64,000 nucleotides of DNA from Streptomyces lichenis (GCF_023218175.1 NZ_JALPTH010000002.1:357051-421050); one strand, 5' to 3'. Positions 18,589 to 27,317 are shown, counted from the stretch's first letter. The notes: generated from the letters alone by a model not told the origin. Numbers and translations: made by a program.

Positions 18589-19419
18589 ATGCCCTCCTCT
18601 CCTTCCTCTCCCTCTTCCGCCCCCTCCTCCCGGCGGCCGTATCTGATCGGGGCCGGGGTCGCCGCCGCGGCCCTGCTGCTCGGCTTCGCCTCGTACACCG
18701 CCACCAAGCCCGCCGACCGCGAGGCCACCGCCGCCCCGGCCCCCTCCGCCCCCGCGCCCACCGGGTCCGCATCCGCGTCCGAGCCCGACACCGGGGCCGA
18801 GTCCGGGATCTATCCCGAACTGGAGGCGTACGCCCGGCGCGAGGCCCGTGATCCGCTCGCCGTGGGGCGCGCGGACGCGCCGGTCGTGATGATCGAGTAC
18901 GCCGACTACCAGTGCGGCTACTGCGGCAAGTTCGCCCGGGACACCGAGCCGGAGCTGATCCGCCGCTATGTGGACGAGGGGGTGCTGCGTATCGAGTGGC
19001 GCAACTTCCCGATCTTCGGCGAGGACTCCGAGCGGGCCGCGCGCGCCTCCTGGGCGGCCGGCCGGCAGGGCCGCTTCCACGAGTTCCACCGGGCCGCGTA
19101 CGCCAAGGGCGCCAAGGAGAAGGGCTTCTCCCCGGAGCGGGTCACCGATCTGGCCCGGGAGTCCGGCGTCCGGGACCTGGAGCGCTTCGCCCGGGACCTG
19201 GACGGCAAGGCGGCCCGTGACGCGGTGGCGGCGGACCAGCGGCAGGGCTACGAGCTGGGCGCCTCCTCCACCCCGTCCTTCCTGGTCAACGGCCGCCCCC
19301 TCGCGGGCGCCCAGCCGCTGGAGGCCTTCACCGAGGCGATCGAGGCGGCGGCCGCCAAGAAGTCCGGATCGGCGGCGACCTCCGGTCCGGCGTCCTCGGA
19401 CCCGGCGGCCGGCCGATGA
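18589..19419 (+). CDS. DsbA-family thiol:disulfide oxidoreductase, membrane-anchored
   Basis: Extracytoplasmic oxidoreductase of 276 residues. One membrane anchor lies at about residues 17-38 (YLIGAGVAAAALLLGFASY), followed by a Ser/Ala/Pro linker and a thioredoxin-fold domain with YADYQCGYCGKFARD (active-site CGYC near residue 105) and the cis-Pro loop SSTPSFLVNGR. The core is the DSBA/Thioredoxin_4 type common in actinobacteria. It overlaps the next gene by four bases (ATGA), so the two are translationally coupled. It likely forms or reduces disulfides in secreted proteins, with the CcdA-like protein supplying electrons. Confidence 0.9.
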   Translation: MPSSPSSPSSAPSSRRPYLIGAGVAAAALLLGFASYTATKPADREATAAPAPSAPAPTGSASASEPDTGAESGIYPELEAYARREARDPLAVGRADAPVVMIEYADYQCGYCGKFARDTEPELIRRYVDEGVLRIEWRNFPIFGEDSERAARASWAAGRQGRFHEFHRAAYAKGAKEKGFSPERVTDLARESGVRDLERFARDLDGKAARDAVAADQRQGYELGASSTPSFLVNGRPLAGAQPLEAFTEAIEAAAAKKSGSAATSGPASSDPAAGR

Positions 19420-20246
19420 CCGACATCGGCTATCTGGCCGCCTTCCTCGGCGGTCTGCTCGCCCTGCTCAGCCCGTGCAGCGCGCTGCTGCTCCCGGCGT
19501 TCTTCGCGTACTCCATCGACACCCGCACCCGGCTGCTCGCCCGTACCGCCGTCTTCTACGCGGGCCTGGCCACCACCCTGGTCCCGCTGGGCGCGGCCGG
19601 GTCGGCTGCCGGGCGCCTCTTCTACGGCCACCGGGAGCTGCTGGTCACCGTCGGCGGCTGGCTGATCATCGCGCTCGGCGCCGTACAACTCCTCGGCCTG
19701 GGCTTCGCCTCCCGCCGGCTGGCCGAGGCGAGCGGCCGCATCCGCCCCACCACCGCGCTCTCCGTCTACGCCCTGGGCATGGTCTACGGCCTGGCCGGCT
19801 TCTGCGCGGGTCCGATCCTCGGCAGCGTCCTGACGGTGGCCGCGCTGGGCGGCAGCCCGGTCTACGGCGGTCTGCTGCTCGCCGTCTACGCCGCCGGGAT
19901 GGCCGTTCCGCTCTTCGTGCTCGCTCTGCTCTGGCAGCGCTACGACCTGGGCGGACGCCGCTGGCTGCGCGGCCGGGAGGTGCGGCTCGGACGGCTCCGG
20001 CTGCACTCCACCTCCGCCCTGTCCGGCCTCTTCTTCATCCTGCTCGGCACCCTCTTCCTGGCCTTCGACGGCGCGACCGCCCTGCCGGGCCTGCTCTCGG
20101 TGGACGACTCCTACGCGGTGGAGGAGTGGGCCTCCGCCCTCGGCGGCGCCGTCCCCGACTGGGCCCTGCTCCTCGCCGTGGTCGCGGTCGCCGCCATCAC
20201 CCTCGGCGTCCGCGGCTGGCGCGGGCGCGACCGTACCCGGACGTAG
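19416..20246 (+). CDS. CcdA/DsbD-like membrane electron transporter
   Basis: Integral membrane protein of 276 residues with about six hydrophobic helices. The two redox cysteines of this family are visible: LLSPCSALLLPAFF in helix 1 and AGFCAGPILG in helix 4. Such proteins pass electrons from cytosolic thioredoxin to extracytoplasmic thiol proteins. The start codon overlaps the DsbA-like gene stop, so the pair forms a reductant relay. A C-terminal loop and a last helix (LLLAVVAVAAITLGV) extend it slightly. Whether it serves cytochrome c maturation or general thiol reduction cannot be told. Confidence 0.88.
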   Translation: MTDIGYLAAFLGGLLALLSPCSALLLPAFFAYSIDTRTRLLARTAVFYAGLATTLVPLGAAGSAAGRLFYGHRELLVTVGGWLIIALGAVQLLGLGFASRRLAEASGRIRPTTALSVYALGMVYGLAGFCAGPILGSVLTVAALGGSPVYGGLLLAVYAAGMAVPLFVLALLWQRYDLGGRRWLRGREVRLGRLRLHSTSALSGLFFILLGTLFLAFDGATALPGLLSVDDSYAVEEWASALGGAVPDWALLLAVVAVAAITLGVRGWRGRDRTRT

Positions 20247-20351
20247 CCGAGGCGGAGCGGCGTCCGGCGGTCCACACTGGCCGGGACGGTGCCCGAACGC
20301 CGGCCTTCGGGTCGGCGGGGCCGGCACAGGCTGCTTCGACCGAGGGGCCCC

Positions 20352-21194
20352 ATGAGCAGGACATGGTTCATCACCGGTACGTCATCGGGGTTCGGGCGGC
20401 TGCTGACCGAGCAGGCGCTCGAACGCGGTGACCGGGTCGCCGCCACACTGCGCCGCCCCGAGGCCCTGGACGATCTCGTCGAGCGCTTCGGCGACCGGCT
20501 CTGGGTGGCCCGGATGGACGTCACCGACGCCGGGCGGGTCCGCGAGGTCGTGGACCGGGCCTTCCGGGAGCTCGGCACCGTGGACGTAGTGGTCAACAAC
20601 GCGGGACGCGGCATCTCCGCCTCGGTGGAGGAGGCGACGGACGAGCAGATCCGCGAGATCGTGGAGACCAATCTGCTCGGTTCCATCCATGTGGTCCGAG
20701 CCGTGCTGCCCCAGCTGCGCGCCCAGGGACACGGGCGGATCGTGCAGATCTCGACCGCCGGCGGGCAGACCACCTATCCCAGCTTCGGCTACTACCACGC
20801 CGCCAAGTGGGGCGTGGAGGGCTTCTGCGAGACGGCGGCGCGGGAGATCGCGCCGTTCGGGATCGGGCTGACCATCGTGCAGCCGGGTGCGACACCGACC
20901 GGCTTCGCCGGGGCGCTGGTCACCGCACCGGAGATGCCGGAGTACGCGGTGAGCCCGGCCGGGGAGGTACGGCGCGCCCTCGCCGCCGGGGACTTCCCGC
21001 TCCCCAACGACCCCGACAAGATCGTCCGCGCGGTGCTCGACTTGGTCGACAGCGGGGAGGTGCCGCTGCGGCTGCCCCTGGGCGAGGACACCTACCACGA
21101 CGTCCGCGCCTCCCTGGTGGCCCGGTTGGCCGAGCACGACGCCCACCGCGCCACTGCGCTGAGCGTCGCCCGCTCCGACCAGCCGCCCGCTTGA
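20352..21194 (+). CDS. Short-chain dehydrogenase/reductase
   Basis: Classical SDR of 280 residues. It has the dinucleotide loop TGTSSGFG at residues 8-15, ARMDV, VVNNAGRG, the catalytic Ser in QISTAGG and the YYHAAK active-site Tyr/Lys. Proteins with WFITGTSSGFG are often called oxidoreductase of the 3-oxoacyl or retinol type, but substrate is unknown. ATG 20352 follows GAGGGG. The gene is followed by a hairpin and the tRNA cluster. Confidence 0.9.
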   Translation: MSRTWFITGTSSGFGRLLTEQALERGDRVAATLRRPEALDDLVERFGDRLWVARMDVTDAGRVREVVDRAFRELGTVDVVVNNAGRGISASVEEATDEQIREIVETNLLGSIHVVRAVLPQLRAQGHGRIVQISTAGGQTTYPSFGYYHAAKWGVEGFCETAAREIAPFGIGLTIVQPGATPTGFAGALVTAPEMPEYAVSPAGEVRRALAAGDFPLPNDPDKIVRAVLDLVDSGEVPLRLPLGEDTYHDVRASLVARLAEHDAHRATALSVARSDQPPA

Positions 21195-21216
21195 CCGTCG
21201 GTGGGGCCATACGAGA

Positions 21217-21248
21217 ACAGCCCCACCGAGTCTCCTCGGTGGGGCTGT
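21217..21248. terminator. Terminator between SDR gene and tRNA cluster
   Basis: A perfect 14-bp stem (ACAGCCCCACCGAG at 21217-21230 with 21235-21248) and a four-base loop. It can end both the plus-strand SDR gene and the minus-strand tRNA transcript. Confidence 0.8.
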
Positions 21249-21268
21249 CTGCCCTGATAGGGCTGTGG

Positions 21269-21342
21269 TGGCTGGGGCCGGGATCGAACCGGCGACCTAT
21301 CGCTTTTCAGGCGATCGCTCGTACCAACTGAGCTACCCAGCC
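21269..21342 (-). tRNA. tRNA-Phe (GAA)
   Basis: Minus-strand cloverleaf: acceptor GGCTGGG/CCCAGCC, anticodon loop CTGAAAA (anticodon GAA), T-loop TTCGATC, discriminator A. It is the last of three tRNAs transcribed Glu, Asp, Phe. Confidence 0.97.
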
Positions 21343-21344
21343 AC

Positions 21345-21364
21345 GATGTTTCACGTGAAACATC
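21345..21364. promoter_or_regulatory. parS site (ParB-binding centromere sequence)
   Basis: GATGTTTCACGTGAAACATC is a perfect 20-bp palindrome that contains the canonical parS core TGTTTCACGTGAAACA at 21347-21362, the Streptomyces consensus. It lies in the spacer between tRNA-Phe and tRNA-Asp. It is the only such site that I found in the window. Confidence 0.9.
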
Positions 21365-21366
21365 AG

Positions 21367-21441
21367 CGGTCCTGACGGGATTTGAACCCGCGGCCTCCAC
21401 CTTGACAGGGTGGCGAGCACTCCAAACTGCTCCACAGGACC
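21367..21441 (-). tRNA. tRNA-Asp (GTC), second copy
   Basis: Minus-strand cloverleaf with acceptor GGTCCTG/CAGGACC, anticodon loop CTGTCAA and discriminator G. It differs from the 13788-13861 copy in the D-arm and the end of the acceptor. Confidence 0.97.
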
Positions 21442-21481
21442 AAGCATGTGCGCGAAAACAAGTCTCGCACATGGTGATGCG

Positions 21482-21554
21482 TGCCCCCAACGGGATTCGA
21501 ACCCGTGCTACCGCCTTGAAAGGGCGGCGTCCTGGGCCACTAGACGATGAGGGC
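21482..21554 (-). tRNA. tRNA-Glu (TTC)
   Basis: Minus-strand cloverleaf: acceptor GCCCTCA with its partner at 21483-21489, anticodon loop CTTTCAA (anticodon TTC), discriminator A. First gene of the Glu-Asp-Phe cluster. Confidence 0.97.
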
Positions 21555-21634
21555 TAAGGGCCCGCCTGGGCGCTTCGCAGCGCGTCGGGGACGTGAGAAG
21601 CATAGGCGATGGGGCGGCCGGTCGGCAAAACGGT

Positions 21635-23287
21635 TCAGGGAGACGGCGAGGAGGCCGGAGGAGCGGAGGAGACGGAGGACAAGGGGGACGGGGTCGGCCG
21701 GATCGGGGCGCCCGGGGGGACGGTGTCCGGGGCCGCGGCGGAGGGGCCCGCGGGGATGGCGGGCGGGCTCGGCGGCGGTTGGGTGCCGCCCGGCTGGTTG
21801 TCCTCCGGCAGATGGCGGCTGACCTCGGCGGTGGTCAGGCCCAGCCCGCCCAGGGTGATCTCGTCCCAGGCCTGGAGGTGGTGGCTGTCCCGGTCCAGGT
21901 AGAGCACCGAGGCGCGCACCTGCTCCGGCTTCTCGTTCTGCACCGCGCGCAGCCCGCCGCCGCCCGCCGAGCCCTCGATCTTCAGCCGGGTGCCGCCCGG
22001 CAGCACCTCGGTGTGGCGCCGGTGCACATGCCCGGCCAGCACCAGCGGCACCTGCCCGTCGGTCTCCCGCGCGGCCACCGGGTTGTGGGCGACCGCGATG
22101 TCCACCGGGGTGCCCGCCTCGCGCTGGGCCCGCAGCGCCCCGGCCAGCCGGGCGCCCGCCACCCGCTCCTCGTCGTCGCCGGCCGCCACCACCGAGCGGT
22201 CCGGGGTGAACTGCGGGTCCCCGATGCCGGCGATCCGCAGCCCGCCGACCGACACCGCCCGGCCCCCGTCCAGCACGTGGACGTCGCCCTTCAGCTGCTC
22301 CAGATACCGCTGGGTGGCCGCCGAGTCGTGGTTGCCGCGCACCCAGACGTACGGGGCGCCCAGGTCGGCCGCCGGGTCCAGGAAGCCGTTCTCCGCCGCC
22401 GTACCGTGGTCCATGGTGTCGCCGGAGTCGATGATCACGTCGATCTTGTACTGCTCCACCAGCGAGCGGATGATCTCCCAGGCCGCCGGGTTGAGATGGA
22501 TATCGGAGACCTGGAGCACCCGCATGGTCCCCGGGTCCGGCTGGTACGTCGGCAGCGTGGAGGCCGCGTCGTACAGCTTGGTCACATTGGTGACCAGGGT
22601 CGCCAGCTCCTTCTGGTAGACGTCGAACTCACTCACGATGGAGCGGGCGTTGCCCACCACCGACGGCGCCGAGCTGAGCAGCCCCGAGAAGCGCGGCTCC
22701 AGTACCGACTTCGGGTTCCATGTCGCGTACGCCGTACCGCCGGCCGCGCCCAGCAGCACCAGTGCCAGCCCGCCCGCCGCCAGCGCCCGGCGCGGCCGCC
22801 GGTAGACCACCAGGCCCAGCGCGGTGGCGCCGGAGACCACCGCCACGATCGACCGCACCGCCAGCTCCCGGGTCCCGCTGGTGACATCCCGGGTGATCTC
22901 GTCCTGGAGGCCGCTGATCCGCTCCGGATGGGAGACCAGGGCCTGCGCCCGGACGGGGTCGAGCTGGTCCACGTCCACGTCCAGCCGCAGCGGCGCGGTG
23001 TGCGAGTCCAGCTCCAGCGCGCCCAGCGGCGAGACGTTGATCCTCGTCCCGCCGGACGCCGACGGGCGCAGCGTCATGCTGGTGTCCATCGGCCCCACCG
23101 GCGCCCGCACACTGCCCACCACCAGCAGCCCGAGCCAGGCGCCGAGCAGCACCACCGCCACCAGTCCGAGGGCTCGTGCATACGGGTGAGGGGCGTGGAC
23201 CAGCGTGGACACGGGTTCGGTGCGCCGCGACCGGTAGTGCCGCAGGGCGCGGTGGTACGAGGCACTCGGGGACGGGGGTCGGGCCAT
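21635..23287 (-). CDS. Metallophosphoesterase with N-terminal membrane segments
   Basis: A 550-residue membrane-bound calcineurin-like phosphoesterase. Two membrane segments are visible: ALGLVAVVLLGAWLGLLVVG near residues 40-60 and a pair around 140-185 (VRSIVAVVSGATALGLVVY, AAGGLALVLLGAAGG). The catalytic domain has LQVSDIHLNP, IDSGDTMDHG, YVWVRGNHDS and LAGHVHRRH, the full metal-binding set (D-x-H, G-D, G-N-H-D, G-H-x-H). The C terminus is Pro/Ser-rich. Start is uncertain: ATG 23287 (MARPPSPS) is preferred, with ATG 23320 possible. It is divergent from the zincin gene. Confidence 0.85.
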   Translation of the reverse strand: MARPPSPSASYHRALRHYRSRRTEPVSTLVHAPHPYARALGLVAVVLLGAWLGLLVVGSVRAPVGPMDTSMTLRPSASGGTRINVSPLGALELDSHTAPLRLDVDVDQLDPVRAQALVSHPERISGLQDEITRDVTSGTRELAVRSIVAVVSGATALGLVVYRRPRRALAAGGLALVLLGAAGGTAYATWNPKSVLEPRFSGLLSSAPSVVGNARSIVSEFDVYQKELATLVTNVTKLYDAASTLPTYQPDPGTMRVLQVSDIHLNPAAWEIIRSLVEQYKIDVIIDSGDTMDHGTAAENGFLDPAADLGAPYVWVRGNHDSAATQRYLEQLKGDVHVLDGGRAVSVGGLRIAGIGDPQFTPDRSVVAAGDDEERVAGARLAGALRAQREAGTPVDIAVAHNPVAARETDGQVPLVLAGHVHRRHTEVLPGGTRLKIEGSAGGGGLRAVQNEKPEQVRASVLYLDRDSHHLQAWDEITLGGLGLTTAEVSRHLPEDNQPGGTQPPPSPPAIPAGPSAAAPDTVPPGAPIRPTPSPLSSVSSAPPASSPSP

Positions 23288-23346
23288 GGGCGGCGTATGC
23301 CCAGGCGCTCCGACCGCCATGCGGGGCCATCCGGGACAATGGCGGC

Positions 23347-23697
23347 GTGCTGGAGATGACGCGTGAGGAGTTCGAGGAACTGGTCGCCGAGGCGCTGGAC
23401 CGCATCCCGCCGGAGCTCACCCGCCTGATGGACAACGTCGCCGTGTTCGTGGAGGACGAGCCGGCCCCGGACGACCCCGATCTGCTGGGCCTGTACGAGG
23501 GGACCCCGCTGACCGACCGGGGCGAGTGGTACGCCGGCGTGCTGCCGGACCGGATCACCATCTACCGGGGACCCGTGCTGCGCATGTGCGACTCCCGGGA
23601 GGACGTGGTCGCCGAGACGGAGGTCACGGTGGTGCACGAGATCGCCCACCACTTCGGTATCGACGACGCCCGCCTGCACGAACTCGGCTACGGCTGA
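23347..23697 (+). CDS. Zincin-like metallopeptidase family protein
   Basis: A 116-residue cytosolic protein with the zinc signature HEIAHHFGI (HExxH) near residue 97, of the small Zincin_1 type (PF06262). YRGPVLRMC and ITIYRGP are typical of the family. No proteolytic activity is established for it. The GTG at 23347 lies six bases after GACAAT, a possible -10, and no ribosome site precedes it, so it may be leaderless. ATG 23356 is an alternative. A hairpin follows. Confidence 0.88.
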   Translation: MLEMTREEFEELVAEALDRIPPELTRLMDNVAVFVEDEPAPDDPDLLGLYEGTPLTDRGEWYAGVLPDRITIYRGPVLRMCDSREDVVAETEVTVVHEIAHHFGIDDARLHELGYG

Positions 23698-23699
23698 CC

Positions 23700-23725
23700 G
23701 GCGTACGGGGCTCCGCCCGTACGCC
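23700..23725 (+). terminator. Terminator after zincin gene
   Basis: Ten-bp stem GGCGTACGGG (23700-23709) with CCCGTACGCC (23716-23725) and a six-base loop, directly after the stop codon. Confidence 0.65.
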
Positions 23726-23853
23726 GAGGCGAGCCGTACGGGACCGGTGGCGGTCCGCCGGTCCCGCGCCGGGCGTGTCCTTGGCGGGGCTCGGGAGTTG
23801 GGCAGGGTGCACACCCCTGTCCCCGCCCCCCGCCCCCGCCTGGAGGAGCCCTC

Positions 23854-24489
23854 GTGCGCCAACTGTCCGCCACCGTCCGATGGGCCGTCACCGCTGTGGC
23901 GGTCGCGGCCTCCGCAGGCTCCCTCAGCGGCTGCATGAGCGTGACCGACGAGAGCGCGCGCCCCGCGCCCGCCCGCTCGGCCGGGCCGTCGGGGGCCGCG
24001 GAGGCCGTGCCGGACGGCGGACCGGACGCCCCGGTCGGCGGGCACCAGGTGCGCACCGGCCACCGCCCGGACGGCGCTCCGGACCTGAAGGAGGCGGGCG
24101 GGGAGGCCTCCCGCGAGCCCGCCCGCGCCGCCGACGGGCCGCCCGGGCGCGCCCCGGCGAAGGACGACGCCCGGCCCGGGGCGCGCCCCGCCGCCCCCCA
24201 GCCGAAGCCCTCGCCGACCCGTGGCGGCGGCGACAGCGGCGGCGGTACGGGCGGCGGCGACACCGGCGGCCCCGGGGTACCCACTCCGCAGCCGACCGCC
24301 CCGGAGACCACGCCTCCCCCGGAGCCGGAGCCCACCCCCACCCCGACGACCGAGCCGGAGCCCACCCCGACCGACACGCCGTCCCCCTCCCCGGACGCCG
24401 AGGGCAGCCGGACCCGCGCCCTGGACGCCCCCGAGGCGCTGCTGTTCGCCGACGAACCGGATGCGTCCCCGCAGGTCTCACCGGCGTGA
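23854..24489 (+). CDS. Secreted Pro/Thr-rich lipoprotein
   Basis: A 211-residue lipoprotein. The signal peptide ends in the lipobox LSGC near residue 27. The rest is low-complexity: a Gly/Ala/Arg/Asp part, a Gly-rich spacer (RGGGDSGGGTGGGD) and repeated PEPTPTP units resembling wall-spanning linkers. The last residues (APEALLFADEPD) may be a short recognition motif. GTG 23854 is preceded by GGAGGAG at seven bases. No catalytic domain is present. It could be a wall-associated linker or scaffold protein. Confidence 0.7.
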   Translation: MRQLSATVRWAVTAVAVAASAGSLSGCMSVTDESARPAPARSAGPSGAAEAVPDGGPDAPVGGHQVRTGHRPDGAPDLKEAGGEASREPARAADGPPGRAPAKDDARPGARPAAPQPKPSPTRGGGDSGGGTGGGDTGGPGVPTPQPTAPETTPPPEPEPTPTPTTEPEPTPTDTPSPSPDAEGSRTRALDAPEALLFADEPDASPQVSPA

Positions 24490-24787
24490 GCTTGACCACA
24501 GTGGCGCGGTGGGCGACCGGCCTACCCCGTCTGAGCTGGCGTGATGGCCTCCGGCCGGGGCGCGGCCGCAGTGCACCGGTTTGCGTCGGGCGGGGGAGGG
24601 TGCGTATGGTGGTAGATCGTTTGATCCCATGTTCCCCTTTGCCCGGCGCCGTCACCGAGAGCGCCGCGTGTGGCGCGTACTCTCCCTTGCCGTGGCTGAC
24701 CGCATCGAGGCGGTCGTTAATCGCGAAGCAGCGAAAACACGGAGTTGACGGGCGCGTGCCGAGACTCCGGAAGGTTTCGCATTTCGC
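24490..24787 (+). promoter_or_regulatory. Promoter and leader of the DEAD-box helicase gene
   Basis: TTGCGT at 24581-24586 and TATGGT at 24605-24610 with an 18-base spacer form a good sigma-70-type promoter. Transcription from near 24617 would give a leader of about 170 bases. The leader holds a small hairpin, GACCGC-ATCGAG-GCGGTC at 24698-24715, and GGAAGG upstream of the start. Such long leaders are typical for cold- or stress-regulated helicase genes, but no known riboswitch is recognised. Confidence 0.5.
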
Positions 24788-27037
24788 ATGTCCATTTCCC
24801 GAACTGACCACGTCGTCGTGCCCGAGAACGAGCAGGCCGCCGCGCAGACCGTCGAGGCCGTAGTCGCCTCCGAGGCCGCGGCCCCCGTCTCCGAGACCGC
24901 CGTCTCCGACGAGACCGACGCCGTGGACGCCTCCGTCGCCACCGCCGAGGCCGATGAGGCCCCGGCCGAGCCGGAGACCACCTTCGCCGACCTCGGTCTG
25001 CCCGAGGGCGTCGTCCGCAAGCTCGCGCAGAACGGCGTGACCACCCCCTTCCCGATCCAGGCCGCGACCATCCCGGACGCCCTGGCCGGCAAGGACATCC
25101 TGGGCCGCGGCCGCACCGGCTCCGGCAAGACCCTCTCCTTCGGCCTGCCGCTGCTCGCCACCCTGGCCGGCGGCCACACCGAGAAGAAGAAGCCGCGCGG
25201 CGTCATCCTCACCCCCACCCGTGAGCTGGCCATGCAGGTCGCGGACGCCCTCCAGCCGTACGGCGACGTGCTCGGCCTGAAGATGAAGGTCGTCTGCGGC
25301 GGTACGTCGATGGGCAACCAGATCTACGCCCTGGAGCGCGGCGTCGACATCCTGGTCGCCACCCCGGGCCGGCTGCGGGACGTCATCAACCGCGGCGCCT
25401 GCTCGCTGGAGGCGGTCCAGGTCGCCGTCCTCGACGAGGCCGACCAGATGGCCGACCTGGGCTTCCTGCCCGAGGTCACCGAGCTGCTGGACCAGGTCCC
25501 GACGGGTGGTCAGCGCCTGCTGTTCTCCGCCACGCTGGAGAACGAGATCGACACCCTGGTCAAGCGGTACCTGGTCGACCCGGTGACCCACGAGGTGGAC
25601 CCGTCCGCCGGCGCGGTCACCACCATGACCCACCACGTCCTGGTCGTGAAGCCGAAGGACAAGGCCCCGGTCACCGCCGCCATCGCCGCCCGCAAGGGCC
25701 GCACCATCATCTTCGTCCGCACCCAGCTGGGCGCCGACCGCATCGCGGAGCAGCTGCGCGACGCGGGTGTGAAGGCCGACGCGCTGCACGGCGGCATGAC
25801 CCAGGGCGCCCGGACCCGGACCCTGGCCGACTTCAAGGACGGCTACGTCAACGCGCTGGTCGCCACCGACGTCGCCGCCCGCGGTATCCACGTCGACGGC
25901 ATCGACCTGGTGCTGAACGTCGACCCGGCCGGCGACCACAAGGACTACCTGCACCGCTCGGGCCGTACCGCCCGCGCCGGCCGCTCCGGTGTCGTGGTCT
26001 CCCTGGCCCTGCCGCACCAGCGCCGCCAGATCTTCCGCCTGATGGAGGACGCGGGCGTGGACGCCTCGCGCCACATCGTGGGCGGCGCCGGGGCGTTCGA
26101 CCCCGAGGTGGCCGAGATCACCGGCGCCCGGTCGCTGACCGAGGTGCAGGCCGACTCCGCGAGCAACGCGGCCAAGCAGGCCGAGCGCGAGGTCGCCGAC
26201 CTCACCCGTGAGCTGGAGCGCCTCCAGCGCCGGGCCGGCGAGCTCCGCGAGGAGGCCGACCGCCTGGTGGCCCGTGCCGCCCGCGAGCGCGGCGAGGACC
26301 CGGAGGCCGCCGTCGCCGAGGTGGCCGAGGCCGCCGAGGCCGACCTGCGCGCCGAGGCCAAGGCCGAGGAGGCCGCCGCGGTCTCCCTGCCCGAGCAGCA
26401 GTCCCGCGACAACCGCCCCGCCCGCCGGGACGACCGCGGCAACTTCGAGCGCCGCGACCGCGACGACCGTCCGTTCAACCGCGACCGTGACGAGCGTCCG
26501 GGCTTCCGCCGGGACCGGGACGACCGCCCGTCCTTCCGCCGGGACGACCGCGGCGACCGCCCGTTCAACCGCGACCGTCGTGACGACCGTGGCGGCGACC
26601 GCCCCGGCTTCCGCCGCGACGACCGGAACGACCGTCCGTTCAACCGCGACCGCGACGAGCGTCCGGGCTTCCGCCGGGACCGGGACGACCGTCCCTCCTT
26701 CCGCCGGGACGACCGCGGCGACCGCCCGTTCAACCGCGACCGCCAGGGCGACCGTCCGGGCTTCCGCCGCGACGACCGCAACGACCGCGGTGACCGCCCC
26801 TTCAACCGGGACCGCCGGGACGACCGTGGCGACCGCCCGTTCAACCGCGACCGCCGCCCGGCCGGCGACCGTCCGTTCAACCGCGACCGCCAGGGCGACC
26901 GCCCGGCCGGCGGCGGCTTCCGCTCCGGTGGCCACGAGCGCCCCTACGGCCGCCGTGACGACCACCGCGGCGGCTCGGCCTCCGGCTCCTCCTTCGGCCG
27001 CCGCGACGACAAGCCCCGCTGGAAGCGCAACGGCTGA
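24788..27037 (+). CDS. DEAD-box RNA helicase with long Arg/Asp-rich repeat tail
   Basis: RNA helicase of 749 residues. An acidic N-terminal region (residues 1-64) precedes the core: TFADLGLP Q-motif area, Walker A GRTGSGKT (108-115), PTRELA, LDEADQM (DEAD), FSATLE, and HRSGRTARAGRSG. A coiled-coil-like segment (about residues 460-520) follows, then a tail of about 220 residues made of repeats such as DRPFNRDR, PGFRRD and RPSFRRDDRGD. This RGG-like tail is probably a disordered RNA-binding region. The ATG follows GGAAGG at a long spacing. A 15-bp terminator and tRNA-Lys follow. Confidence 0.94.
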   Translation: MSISRTDHVVVPENEQAAAQTVEAVVASEAAAPVSETAVSDETDAVDASVATAEADEAPAEPETTFADLGLPEGVVRKLAQNGVTTPFPIQAATIPDALAGKDILGRGRTGSGKTLSFGLPLLATLAGGHTEKKKPRGVILTPTRELAMQVADALQPYGDVLGLKMKVVCGGTSMGNQIYALERGVDILVATPGRLRDVINRGACSLEAVQVAVLDEADQMADLGFLPEVTELLDQVPTGGQRLLFSATLENEIDTLVKRYLVDPVTHEVDPSAGAVTTMTHHVLVVKPKDKAPVTAAIAARKGRTIIFVRTQLGADRIAEQLRDAGVKADALHGGMTQGARTRTLADFKDGYVNALVATDVAARGIHVDGIDLVLNVDPAGDHKDYLHRSGRTARAGRSGVVVSLALPHQRRQIFRLMEDAGVDASRHIVGGAGAFDPEVAEITGARSLTEVQADSASNAAKQAEREVADLTRELERLQRRAGELREEADRLVARAARERGEDPEAAVAEVAEAAEADLRAEAKAEEAAAVSLPEQQSRDNRPARRDDRGNFERRDRDDRPFNRDRDERPGFRRDRDDRPSFRRDDRGDRPFNRDRRDDRGGDRPGFRRDDRNDRPFNRDRDERPGFRRDRDDRPSFRRDDRGDRPFNRDRQGDRPGFRRDDRNDRGDRPFNRDRRDDRGDRPFNRDRRPAGDRPFNRDRQGDRPAGGGFRSGGHERPYGRRDDHRGGSASGSSFGRRDDKPRWKRNG
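26439..26935 (+). repeat. In-frame repeat array in helicase tail
   Basis: More than ten imperfect copies of units encoding DRPFNRDR, RPGFRRD and RPSFRRDD. Copies differ mainly at third codon positions, so they are maintained as protein repeats. Confidence 0.8.
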
Positions 27038-27086
27038 CACCCGGTGAGCCGCCGGACCGGCCCCGCCCCGGCCCGGCGCCACTGAC

Positions 27087-27122
27087 GACAGGGCCCGCCC
27101 CCACCCCGGGGCGGGCCCTGTC
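27087..27122 (+). terminator. Terminator after DEAD-box helicase gene
   Basis: A perfect 15-bp stem (GACAGGGCCCGCCCC at 27087-27101 with 27108-27122) and a six-base loop. Confidence 0.8.
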
Positions 27123-27220
27123 GCCTCGTCAGCACCCGCTCCTCACCCGTCGCACCCCCCACCAGGCCGCCACATGATCCGTTCACCCGATACCCGATCG
27201 GCTGCCGGACACCTTGGGGC

Positions 27221-27226
27221 TATGCT
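27221..27226 (+). promoter_or_regulatory. Possible -10 of tRNA-Lys promoter
   Basis: TATGCT ends 18 bases before the tRNA 5' end. The -35 region is not well matched. Confidence 0.4.
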
Positions 27227-27244
27227 CAGGGGTGGCACTCCCGA

Positions 27245-27317
27245 GGGCCGTTAGCTCAATTGGCAGAGCAGCGGACTTTTAATCCGTTGGTTGTGGGTTC
27301 GAGTCCCACACGGCCTA
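27245..27317 (+). tRNA. tRNA-Lys (TTT), target of the integrated element
   Basis: Complete cloverleaf: acceptor GGGCCGT/ACGGCCT with one G-U pair, anticodon loop CTTTTAA (anticodon TTT), T-loop TTCGAGT, discriminator A. Its 3' half, from the anticodon loop onward, is duplicated at 40245-40287, marking the far end of an insertion of about 13 kb. The 5' promoter side is untouched, so the gene remains functional. Confidence 0.97.

Noticed and set aside
26439..26935. Regular repeats resembling a CRISPR array
   Set aside because: Units are in frame, vary at third positions and encode DRPFNRDR-type peptides; no spacers of constant length and no cas genes.
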